DNA of 7,778 bases from Gammaproteobacteria bacterium (GTDB lineage Bacteria > Pseudomonadota > Gammaproteobacteria > Steroidobacterales > Steroidobacteraceae), in assembly GCA_005877705.1 (NCBI GenBank), contig VBNY01000206.1:1-7778 (forward strand), written 5' to 3'. This document shows, one piece after another, positions 1 to 6,159 of the stretch (positions are counted from its first letter, which is position 1; each line of letters opens with the position of its first letter). A program made the position numbers and the translations under genes. The notes below the pieces were generated by a model. That model was not told where the DNA came from, made no database searches, and saw only the letters and a program-made list of their open reading frames with translations.

Positions 1-226
1 TGCTGGCCCACGCCTGCTGAGGTGGCAACGACTGAACTCACATCTGAACGGCGAACTCCAGGGGGCACGGTCGTTCCTGCAGCCCTGCAGAATCGACCCA
101 GGGAGCGATGCTCGCGCGGCCGTGATGCGTGATGCGAAGAATCCGTTCGCCATTGCGGACCACGCCGGAGGCACTCAATCGACAGGTTGGCTCGGTGCTT
201 GGCGCGGCCCTTGTCGCAAAGCTTTC
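1..226. other. Left-edge stretch without a recognisable gene
   Basis: This flank lies downstream of the minus-strand ornithine cyclodeaminase-like gene. A minus-strand frame is open from about position 154 to the left edge, but its translation is rich in Arg, Ser and Cys, has no recognisable motif and no ribosome-binding site, so I do not call it. A short tandem repeat (GTGATGC twice, 122-135) and two CTGCAG palindromes (77-90) are visible and look incidental. No hairpin followed by a T-run marks a terminator after the stop codon at 227-229. Confidence 0.5.
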
Positions 227-1033
227 TTAACCCGCGTGACCGGGCGCTCCACCTTCAACGGCGAGCTCCGCCGCGGCGAGATCCTCGATGGCCGTCCCAA
301 CGCTCTTGAAGAGAGTAATCGTGCCGGCCGCTCGCCGCCCCGGGGCGCTGCCGCGAACCAATTCGCTGAGCTCGGCGCGGATATCGGTCAACTTGATCAC
401 GCCGGAGGCGAGCGTTTGCACCAATTCGCCGGCTTCGGCCAGCGCACCGGCGCGCGTATCAACATAGAGCTCGGCGCGTGCCACGGCCGAGTCATCGGCT
501 TCGCGCATATCGGGCCGGAAGGAGCCAATCAAATCGAGATGTTGCCCGGGACGCAGCCAACGGCCTTCGATCAAAGGCGTGGAGCTCAGGGTCGCACAGC
601 TAACGATATCTGCCCATATGACACCGGCCGCAAGATCGTCGCAGGGCTCGACGGAGAAACCGTGGTTCCCCAAGGTCGCTGCGACCTCCCGTGCCCGCTC
701 CGGTCGCCGCCCCCAGATCCGAACCTCACTGATCGGCCGTACAGCCGCATGGCTCAGCACGACGTGCGGCGCCAACGCGCCCGTGCCGACCATCAGCATA
801 CGCGTTGCATCCGGTCGAGCCAGATACCTTGCCGCGAGCGCCGATGCGGCACCGGTACGCCGTAGTGTGAGTTCCGTGCCGTCCAGGACTGCTCGTGGCA
901 CACCGGTATCGCAGTCCATGAGTACGTAGCATGCATTCACCGATGGCAAGCCGCGCTTCGCGTTAGCGTCGACTATCGTCACGAGTTTCACTCCGAGAGC
1001 ACCACCGGTGCGCCACGCGGGCATGACGAGCAA
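227..1033 (-). CDS. Ornithine cyclodeaminase / mu-crystallin family protein, N-terminally truncated (probable pseudogene)
   Basis: The 268-residue reading frame matches the body of the ornithine cyclodeaminase/mu-crystallin family, NAD(P)-dependent enzymes acting on imine/amino-acid substrates. Visible landmarks are LLVMPAW at the extreme N-terminus, GALGVK with the conserved substrate-binding lysine (about residue 16), LRRTGAASALAARYLA, a Rossmann nucleotide-binding turn MVGTGALAPH (about 81-90), and IGSFRPDMREAD (about 169-180). Full-length members are usually about 300-340 residues and begin some 45-55 residues before LLVMPAW; that part is absent. The only starts in frame are TTG (1033) and ATG (1024), neither with a Shine-Dalgarno sequence. 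The position that is the catalytic Asp in true ornithine cyclodeaminase (GGD in the Pseudomonas putida enzyme, from memory) is Phe here, so a ketimine reductase or other dehydrogenase ancestor fits better than ornithine cyclodeaminase. It follows the BNR-repeat gene on the same strand with no promoter seen between them. Family call is firm; whether it is still functional is doubtful. Confidence 0.85.
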   Translation of the reverse strand: MLVMPAWRTGGALGVKLVTIVDANAKRGLPSVNACYVLMDCDTGVPRAVLDGTELTLRRTGAASALAARYLARPDATRMLMVGTGALAPHVVLSHAAVRPISEVRIWGRRPERAREVAATLGNHGFSVEPCDDLAAGVIWADIVSCATLSSTPLIEGRWLRPGQHLDLIGSFRPDMREADDSAVARAELYVDTRAGALAEAGELVQTLASGVIKLTDIRAELSELVRGSAPGRRAAGTITLFKSVGTAIEDLAAAELAVEGGAPGHAG

Positions 1034-1040
1034 GGTACGA

Positions 1041-1088
1041 TCAGCGATGTCGCCTAGCGCGTTCGAGATACAGCATGCTCGTCTCTCT
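1041..1088 (-). other. Fossil start region of the ornithine cyclodeaminase-like gene (ATG plus ribosome-binding site, wrong frame)
   Basis: On the minus strand an AGAGAG purine tract (1083-1088) lies 6 bases before an ATG (1074-1076) that begins MLYLERA and reaches TGA after eleven codons (1041-1043). The short peptide looks like the opening of ornithine cyclodeaminase family proteins, which often begin with a similar hydrophobic beta strand, but it is one frame away from the gene body that starts about 40 bases later. A deletion of about 40 codons with a length not divisible by three would explain this. The resemblance rests on seven residues, so this is inference. Confidence 0.4.
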
Positions 1089-1090
1089 AC

Positions 1091-4000
1091 CTAATCGACT
1101 TCCCGGGCCGCCGCGCTCGTGGCGTGCTCCTCGTGGGCGTCCATCCACATCTGGCGAGCAGTAAGCTGCGCGCCGAGCTCGCCTGCCGCAGCTTCCGCTA
1201 TCGTCTCCAAGCCCTTACGCTTGAGCGCATCGTTGAGCGGCGGCAGGTCGGTCTGGAGCAGCTTGGTCGCGCGCTCGTTGACCTCGGTCAACTCACGCTC
1301 GAGCGTCGCGATGCGCGCGATCTGATAATCACCCGGCCGTCCCTCATAGGAGATGAGAGCGCCGTAGGCGTAGTCGAGATGCTCGCGCAGCCGCTCCTCC
1401 CCGGTAATCGCTCCGCCTTCCTTCGTAGCGACGATCTCCTTGCGCAACCCTCCAACCTCCTCGGCAAAGCCAGCGAGGCGCTTCGCCAAGGCAGCGTCCG
1501 CACTCACGAGCGCACCGGAGCGCTGCTCTGCCAACAGCTTCAAGCCGTTGAGCCGATCCGAGAGATCGCTCATGCGCCCGAACAGCGCGTGCGCGTGCAT
1601 GGTCGCCTCGAATTGTGCCTGCCGCTCTTCGGCGGTGAATCCTGCACGACGATCGAGGCCTACGAAGATTGGCGTCTCGGTGACCTGGTCGCCTTTCGTC
1701 AGCCGCACATGGTACGCGCCCGGCAGCACGCGGGGTCCCTGGGTCGAGAAGAATGCGGCCTGCGCGGCGGTCGGTACCCGAGGGGGCTTCAGTCTCATGC
1801 TCCACGCGACGCGATTGAGACCCTTGCGCTTGGAGGCGGGCAGCGTATCGAGCAGTTGACCGTTGGAATCAAACACTTCGAGCTTCAGACGGCCGAACAC
1901 GTGCCGCTTACTCAAGTAATAGGTTATGACGGCGCCCGGGGTTGGATTCTTGCCGGCGAAGTGCGCATCGCCCTCCACCCAGCCGCCGGAGCCTGCGGTG
2001 CGCTGTTGAATCGGCCGGCCCTCGAGAAAGGCCACTTCGCTCCCCAGCACCTGCGGGGTCAGGCGGCGCAGCGGACTGATATCGTCGATAATCCAGATGC
2101 CGCGACCGTGAGTGGCGATCACGAGGTCGTTGTCGCGCTGGTGCACGACGAGGTCCCGCACGGCTACCGCGGGGAAGTCGCTGCCCTTGAATTCCGCCCA
2201 GCTCCCGCCGCCGTCGATGGAGATCCACAGTCCGAACTCGGTGCCAAGATAGAGCAGGTGGTCATCGACCGGATCCTCTTTGATGACGTGCGCATAGCCG
2301 CGTACGCCGCTGTCCGCCGCGACGACCGGCGTCCAACTGCGACCAAAATCATTCGTTCGATAGACGTGCGGTGACATATCGCCGAACGTGTGTCGATCGA
2401 AAGCCGCGTATGCGACAGAGTCGCTGGCGCGTCCGGCTTCCACCCAGGAGACCCAACTCGCCTTCGGCAGCCCGCGCACGTTGCCAACGACGTTGCTCCA
2501 AGTCTTGCCCGCGTCGCGGGTCACTTGCAGATTGCCGTCGTCAGTTCCGACCCAGATTACCTGCGCGTTGCGCGGGCTCTCTGCGATCGAATAGATCGTC
2601 GTGTGCATTTCGGCGGCCGAGTTATCCACGGTGATGCCGCCGGACTCCTCCTGCTTCTGCTTGGCCGGGTCATTGGTGGTGAGATCGGGGGAGATCCGCT
2701 CCCACGACTGGCCGTGATCGCGGCTGCGGAACAGGAACTGCGCTCCGATGTAGACCGTCCCTTTCTCATTCGGCGACAGGTGGATCGGCGTATTCCAGTT
2801 CCAGCGCAGCTTCTCGTGATAGCCCGCCTTCGGCTGGATGTCGCGCGCTTCCAGCGTCTCGCGATTGACCCGCGCAATGTAGCCGCCCTGATACTCCGCG
2901 TAGACGTAGTTCGGATCGGCAGCGTCCGGGAACACCCAGAAGCCATCGCCGGCGGGCAGGGCTTCCCAGCGGTTGTTAGTGATGCCCCCCGGGTACGCCG
3001 AGTCTCCGATCCACGAGCTGTTGTCCTGCAGCCCGCCGTAGACCTGATACGGATCCTTGTCATCGACAGACACGTGGTAGAACTGCGACAGCGGCAGGTT
3101 ATCGCTCTTCCACCACCTGTTGCCGCCGTCGTAGCTTATGAACAGGCCGCCGTCATCGCCGGTGATGACGTGTTTGGGATTGGCTGGATTGATCCAGACT
3201 GCGTGATGATCGCCGTGGGTGCTGGCGCCGACGTTGGCGAAGCTTTTGCCGCCATCCTCGGATGCAATCAGCGCCAGATCCGTCTTGAAGAGACGGTCGG
3301 GGTTGGTCGGATCGACAACGAGATTCGCGAAGTAGAACGGCCGCCACACCATGCTCTGGCTCCGATCCCGCTCCTCCCACGTACGCCCCCCGTCATCGGA
3401 CCGGAACAGTGCGCTGCGGGTACTTTCGATCACCGCGTAGAGGGTATCCGGATGGGACGGGGCGATCGCCACATCCAGCCGGCCCCACGGCGCCGGCGGC
3501 AGCCCTTTGGCAGAGCGCGCGTCGAGCCGCGTCCAGCTCCGCCCCCCGTTCTCGGTGAGAAACAGGGCCGAGCCCGATGACGCCTGCGGGCCGTCGCCTC
3601 CGGAACGGAAGGTCCACCCCTTGCGGCGAAAGTCCCATAACCCGGCGAACAGTCTGTCGGGATTGCGCGGGTCCATGGCAAGGCCAGCGCAGCCGGTGGA
3701 GAGATTCGTGCCTTTCAGCACCTGCTGCCAGCTCTGGCCGCCGTCGCTCGTCTTGTAGAGGCCACGGTCGGGCGAATCGGACCACAACTTCCCCGGCACA
3801 CACGCATAGACGGTGTTGCCGTTGCGTGGATCCAGGAGAATCTTCGCGATGCGCTCGGACTCCGGCAGGCCCCGGTGGTCCCAGGTATCCCCGCCGTCGG
3901 CCGAGCGGTAGATGCCGTTGCCGATCGAGACAGAATTGCGCGTCCAGCTCTCGCCGGTGCCGACCCACACCACTTTGGAATCCGACGGGTCGAGCGCGAT

Positions 4001-4288
4001 CGCGCCGATGGATTGCACCGGCTGCTTGTCGAATACGGGCTTGAACGTGGTGCCGCCGTCGAGTGATTTCCACACCCCGCCCGAGGCGGCGCCAACGAAC
4101 ACCGTGACCTTGCCGTCCTTCTCCTGTCGGGCCGCCACCGCGGAGATGCGTCCGCTCATCACCGCCGAGCCGATGTTGCGCGCCCCGAGACCGGACACAG
4201 CCGCCGAGTCGAGGCCGGCGGCCGCCGCCACCAGGGGCAACGAAAACAATGACGCCGTGACGACAGCTGCGAGCGCATGCGTTCTCAC
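1091..4288 (-). CDS. Exported sortilin/VPS10-type BNR (Asp-box) repeat beta-propeller protein
   Basis: This 1065-residue protein has an N-terminal Sec signal peptide (basic MRTH, then a hydrophobic stretch ending near AAAAG, residue 25), so it acts in the periplasm or outside. Residues 30-740 carry about eleven Asp boxes of the S-x-D-x-G-x-[ST]-[WF] type: KSLDGGTTF (74), RSADGGDTW (128), SDGGQSW (181), ENGGRSW (246), SDDGGRTW (297), SEDGGKSF (343), SYDGGNRW (385), SRDHGQSW (522), TRDAGKTW (590), TNDFGRSW (645) and SIDGGGSW (690). ATHGRGIWIIDD (725-736) is the usual closing motif of this bacterial sortilin/WD40-BNR family. A C-terminal Ig-like strand region (PGAYHVRL, about 856) and a helical, possibly coiled-coil tail (about 885-1050) follow. 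The fold is a large beta-propeller. The family is often annotated as glycosyl hydrolase, but no glycosidase residues can be assigned, so the function is unknown. The start is GTG at 4288, supported by AAGGAGAG 6 bases upstream and an overlap with the preceding gene. Confidence 0.92.
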   Translation of the reverse strand: MRTHALAAVVTASLFSLPLVAAAAGLDSAAVSGLGARNIGSAVMSGRISAVAARQEKDGKVTVFVGAASGGVWKSLDGGTTFKPVFDKQPVQSIGAIALDPSDSKVVWVGTGESWTRNSVSIGNGIYRSADGGDTWDHRGLPESERIAKILLDPRNGNTVYACVPGKLWSDSPDRGLYKTSDGGQSWQQVLKGTNLSTGCAGLAMDPRNPDRLFAGLWDFRRKGWTFRSGGDGPQASSGSALFLTENGGRSWTRLDARSAKGLPPAPWGRLDVAIAPSHPDTLYAVIESTRSALFRSDDGGRTWEERDRSQSMVWRPFYFANLVVDPTNPDRLFKTDLALIASEDGGKSFANVGASTHGDHHAVWINPANPKHVITGDDGGLFISYDGGNRWWKSDNLPLSQFYHVSVDDKDPYQVYGGLQDNSSWIGDSAYPGGITNNRWEALPAGDGFWVFPDAADPNYVYAEYQGGYIARVNRETLEARDIQPKAGYHEKLRWNWNTPIHLSPNEKGTVYIGAQFLFRSRDHGQSWERISPDLTTNDPAKQKQEESGGITVDNSAAEMHTTIYSIAESPRNAQVIWVGTDDGNLQVTRDAGKTWSNVVGNVRGLPKASWVSWVEAGRASDSVAYAAFDRHTFGDMSPHVYRTNDFGRSWTPVVAADSGVRGYAHVIKEDPVDDHLLYLGTEFGLWISIDGGGSWAEFKGSDFPAVAVRDLVVHQRDNDLVIATHGRGIWIIDDISPLRRLTPQVLGSEVAFLEGRPIQQRTAGSGGWVEGDAHFAGKNPTPGAVITYYLSKRHVFGRLKLEVFDSNGQLLDTLPASKRKGLNRVAWSMRLKPPRVPTAAQAAFFSTQGPRVLPGAYHVRLTKGDQVTETPIFVGLDRRAGFTAEERQAQFEATMHAHALFGRMSDLSDRLNGLKLLAEQRSGALVSADAALAKRLAGFAEEVGGLRKEIVATKEGGAITGEERLREHLDYAYGALISYEGRPGDYQIARIATLERELTEVNERATKLLQTDLPPLNDALKRKGLETIAEAAAGELGAQLTARQMWMDAHEEHATSAAAREVD

Positions 4289-5076
4289 TTTGCACTCTCC
4301 TTGGTCGCTTGCGCAGCAACCGGAAAGGCGAACACCGCATCGTTCAGCGGCACGTTTGCCTCGGCCTTCTCGAACAGACTGCGCTCTTTTTCGTTCGCAG
4401 AACTGCCTTTGGCGCCGGACTCTTCGGACATCGGCTCCCAGACACCGTTCACCCGTTCGTACTCGCCGAAGTCCGTCTCGACCTCCTTCTCGGTGCCGCG
4501 CACGAGTTGCTTCTCGATTGCCCGGATCACCATCATGGAGTCGGGATCGATGAAGTAGGTGATCTCATCTCCCGATTTCAGCGCGACGCGCAGCTTGTGT
4601 GCCGGCGAGCCCTCGACGTCCTCGAGCCCGAGATACTCGACCGAATGACCCTTGGCGCGGTAATCAACGAGCGGCGTGTCGAGATCCGCGCCGAGAACGA
4701 GGGTCTTGACCTCATCGGGCGCCAGCCGCTCCGGATCCTTACGACCCTGGAAGGGGTCGATTTGCCAGGCCTCCTTGCCGTCGTACGCCTGCACGTCGGT
4801 GAGCCCCTGAAGGGTCGCCTCCACGCGTCGCCGCCCGGGGCGCGCCTGCAGGTCGACCAGGTGAAGCTCGATGATCTGATCGCCGAAGGCGACCAGCAGC
4901 CGACCTTCGCGGCGCAGGCTCTGGATCGACTTGAGCCGCTCCGCGCCCCCGCGGGCTTCGATGTGCCTGGCGATGAGCTCGTCAGCGGTCGGGGCTGGCG
5001 GCATCTTCGTCTGCACGGGCGCAGTCCAGCCTGGCGCGGCTACGAGCGCGCCACACAGCACAATGATTGCTCGCAT
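4285..5076 (-). CDS. LolA-like (outer membrane lipoprotein-sorting-like) periplasmic protein
   Basis: The protein has 263 residues from the ATG at 5076. MRAIIVLCGALVAAPGWTA is a clear Sec signal peptide with probable cleavage after WTA (residue 19). The mature N-terminus has the family opening DELIARHIEARGGAERL followed by SLRREGRL (about 31-59), then alternating beta strands, including AYDGKEAWQIDPFQG, TYFIDPDSMMVIRAIEK and FGEYERVNGVWEP, typical of the half-barrel LolA/LppX-like fold that binds hydrophobic ligands. It is longer than true LolA (about 200 residues) and resembles the broad group annotated as outer membrane lipoprotein-sorting protein. I therefore infer a lipid-binding or envelope role, not that it is the housekeeping LolA. 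An in-frame ATG at 5193 would add 39 residues without a signal peptide pattern and is rejected. The last four bases overlap the BNR-repeat gene, suggesting a shared mRNA and perhaps a shared periplasmic function. Confidence 0.85.
   Translation of the reverse strand: MRAIIVLCGALVAAPGWTAPVQTKMPPAPTADELIARHIEARGGAERLKSIQSLRREGRLLVAFGDQIIELHLVDLQARPGRRRVEATLQGLTDVQAYDGKEAWQIDPFQGRKDPERLAPDEVKTLVLGADLDTPLVDYRAKGHSVEYLGLEDVEGSPAHKLRVALKSGDEITYFIDPDSMMVIRAIEKQLVRGTEKEVETDFGEYERVNGVWEPMSEESGAKGSSANEKERSLFEKAEANVPLNDAVFAFPVAAQATKESAK
4295..4302 (-). promoter_or_regulatory. Strong ribosome-binding site for the BNR-repeat gene, inside the upstream gene
   Basis: On the minus strand AAGGAGAG precedes the GTG start at 4288 by 6 bases and fixes that start. 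It lies within the last codons of the LolA-like gene, whose TGA stop (4285-4287) overlaps the GTG as GTGA, so the two genes are probably translationally coupled. Confidence 0.75.
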
Positions 5077-5107
5077 AGTGCGATCCGGTAGTAAGTTGCG
5101 GCGGCAG

Positions 5108-5136
5108 ATCCTTGCCTTGTCGAGCGGCAGAGTCAA
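5108..5136 (-). promoter_or_regulatory. Candidate sigma70-type promoter for the minus-strand operon
   Basis: Reading the minus strand, TTGACT (5131-5136, five of six bases of the -35 consensus) is followed after 17 bases by AAGGAT (5108-5113, three of six bases of the -10 consensus). Transcription would start about 25 bases before the ATG at 5076. The -35 and spacing are good and the -10 is poor, so this is a tentative call. No other candidate in the 147-base intergenic region looks better. Confidence 0.3.
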
Positions 5137-5180
5137 GCAGTGCGTTGCGTTCCCACGCCATGGGCTTCGGCCTTGCGACC

Positions 5181-5204
5181 CCGCGGGTTGCACTTGTCCC
5201 GCGG
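5181..5204. repeat. Perfect 7-base inverted repeat between divergent genes
   Basis: CCGCGGG (5181-5187) and CCCGCGG (5198-5204) are perfect inverted copies separated by 10 bases. Each arm also contains the self-complementary CCGCGG, so the element can be read as two CCGCGG sites 18 bases apart. It ends four bases before the ribosome-binding site of the Sir2 gene. It could be an operator for a dimeric regulator of one or both divergent genes, or a hairpin in the Sir2 leader. In GC-rich DNA a chance origin is possible. Confidence 0.4.
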
Positions 5205-5207
5205 CCT

Positions 5208-5214
5208 AAAGGAT
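5208..5214 (+). promoter_or_regulatory. Ribosome-binding site deciding the Sir2 start
   Basis: AAAGGAT lies 9 bases before the ATG at 5224. It supports that start over the in-frame ATG at 5140, which would add 28 unrelated residues. Confidence 0.6.
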
Positions 5215-5223
5215 AGTCGCTCA

Positions 5224-6036
5224 ATGGAAAGCGACGAGCTGAGCGAATTCCTCGACCAATATCCGCGGCTGTTCGTTCTGACCGGCGCCGGTTGCAGCAC
5301 CGACTCAGGCATTCCCGATTACCGCGATGCCGACGGCGACTGGAAGCGGACCCCGCCGGTCATGTTTCAAGCCTTCATGCGCGATCCGCACACTCGCCAG
5401 CGCTACTGGGCGCGCAGTCTGGTCGGTTGGCGCCGCTTCCGGCGGGCGAGTCCCAACAACGCACATCGCGCGCTCGCGTGTCTCGAGCGGCAAGGCCACC
5501 TAGAGCTTCTCGTGACGCAGAACGTCGATCGCCTGCACCAGGCAGCCGGCAGCACGAGCGTGATCGATCTGCATGGTCGGCTCGATCTGGTTCGCTGTAT
5601 GAGCTGCGGCCGCCGGCTGCCGCGTGAGGAGCTGCAAAAGGAGCTTCTGCTGCGCAATCCGCTCTGGGCCGAGCTCGATGCGCGCGAAGCGCCCGATGGC
5701 GACGCCGATCTCGAGGGCTTGGATTTCACGCGCTTCGACGTGCCGCGCTGCTCATGCGGCGGATTGCTGAAACCGGACGTCGTGTTCTTCGGCGAGAGCG
5801 TACCCGGGGAGCGCGTGGCGACCGCCATGCTGCGTCTCCAACAGGCCGATGCGATGCTGGTGATCGGCTCTTCACTAATGGTGTATTCCGGCTATCGCTT
5901 CGCGCAGACCGCGGCGCTAGCCGGCAAGCCGATCGCCGCGGTGAATCTAGGCCGCACACGCGCCGACGAGTTACTGATGCTCAAGGTGGCGCAGCCGTGC
6001 GCGGCAGCGCTCGCCTTCCTGCTGGAGCCCCGGTAA
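5224..6036 (+). CDS. Class II (SIRT4-like) Sir2 family NAD-dependent protein deacylase
   Basis: The 270-residue protein carries the full Sir2 core: GAGCSTDSGIPDYR (21-34, NAD-binding loop), TQNVDRLH (98-105), catalytic His117 in DLHGRL, LKPDVVFFGE (182-191) and VIGSSLMVYSGYRF (213-226). Known sirtuins use NAD to remove acyl groups from lysine side chains, giving nicotinamide and O-acyl-ADP-ribose. The wording of LKPDVVFFGE and VYSGYRF, and the long insert between the zinc-binding halves with PDGD (157-160), match the SIRT4/class II branch rather than the CobB-like class III branch, which carries a Tyr/Arg desuccinylase pair. Zinc ligands are Cys125 and Cys128 (CMSC) and Cys176 and Cys178 (CSC); the second pair is C-x-C instead of the common C-x-x-C. 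There is no signal peptide, so it is cytosolic. It stands alone and divergent from the minus-strand genes. Its substrate cannot be told from sequence; some class II sirtuins act mainly on lipoyl or other acyl groups or as ADP-ribosyltransferases. Confidence 0.95.
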   Translation: MESDELSEFLDQYPRLFVLTGAGCSTDSGIPDYRDADGDWKRTPPVMFQAFMRDPHTRQRYWARSLVGWRRFRRASPNNAHRALACLERQGHLELLVTQNVDRLHQAAGSTSVIDLHGRLDLVRCMSCGRRLPREELQKELLLRNPLWAELDAREAPDGDADLEGLDFTRFDVPRCSCGGLLKPDVVFFGESVPGERVATAMLRLQQADAMLVIGSSLMVYSGYRFAQTAALAGKPIAAVNLGRTRADELLMLKVAQPCAAALAFLLEPR

Positions 6037-6068
6037 GCGATCGGCTGCCGGCGGCCGGCGCGATTTGA

Positions 6069-6083
6069 GCGGCCGTGGGCCGC
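6069..6083 (+). other. Short GC hairpin after the Sir2 gene
   Basis: GCGGCC (6069-6074), GTG loop (6075-6077) and GGCCGC (6078-6083) form a perfect 6-base-pair stem 33 bases after the Sir2 stop. No T-run follows, so it is not a classical intrinsic terminator, though it may stall polymerase or protect the 3' end. Confidence 0.35.
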
Positions 6084-6091
6084 CTACTGCG

Positions 6092-6112
6092 GCAGCAGCG
6101 CGAATCTGCTGC
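6092..6112. repeat. Inverted repeat abutting the ECF-type -35 element
   Basis: GCAGCAG (6092-6098) and CTGCTGC (6106-6112) are perfect inverted copies with a 7-base spacer (CGCGAAT). The right arm shares two bases with the GCAACTT -35-like element that begins at 6111. It could be an operator, a hairpin terminator remnant of the Sir2 transcript, or chance. Confidence 0.4.
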
Positions 6113-6139
6113 AACTTTGCGCGACGAGCGGTGTTCTGG
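6111..6139 (+). promoter_or_regulatory. ECF/sigmaE-like promoter candidate upstream of the sigma factor gene
   Basis: GCAACTT (6111-6117) resembles the GGAACTT -35 of sigmaE-like ECF promoters with its AAC core intact. After 17 bases comes TCTGG (6135-6139), close to the TCTGA-type -10. The predicted transcript would start near 6145, about 15 bases before the sigma gene's GTG. ECF genes commonly transcribe themselves, so position and motif agree. One example cannot prove it. Confidence 0.45.
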
Positions 6140-6159
6140 GCATAAACGACCACATTGCC

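Noticed and set aside
122..865. Plus-strand 247-codon open frame over the cyclodeaminase-like gene
   Set aside because: It is the mirror of a clearly recognisable minus-strand family protein and has no ribosome-binding site or motif.
1124..3580. Two long plus-strand open frames in the same frame (1124-2374 and 2390-3580), opposite the BNR-repeat gene
   Set aside because: They are antisense to a gene with a signal peptide and regular Asp boxes, their translations show no motif, and long antisense frames are expected in GC-rich coding DNA.
5162..5173. GGC-TTCG-GCC stem with a UUCG tetraloop
   Set aside because: The stem is only three to four pairs, it is not known to be transcribed, and such short matches are common in GC-rich DNA.
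5077..5193. Upstream ATG at 5193 as start of the LolA-like protein
   Set aside because: It would bury a typical signal peptide 39 residues inside the protein and cover the candidate promoter; the ATG at 5076 begins exactly at the signal peptide.
5140..5223. Upstream ATG at 5140 as start of the Sir2 protein
   Set aside because: The extra 28 residues are unlike Sir2 N-termini, while the ATG at 5224 has an AAAGGAT ribosome-binding site and starts just before the core fold.
6069..6083. GCGGCC/GGCCGC hairpin as an intrinsic terminator of the Sir2 gene
   Set aside because: No T-run follows the stem; it is listed only as a hairpin.
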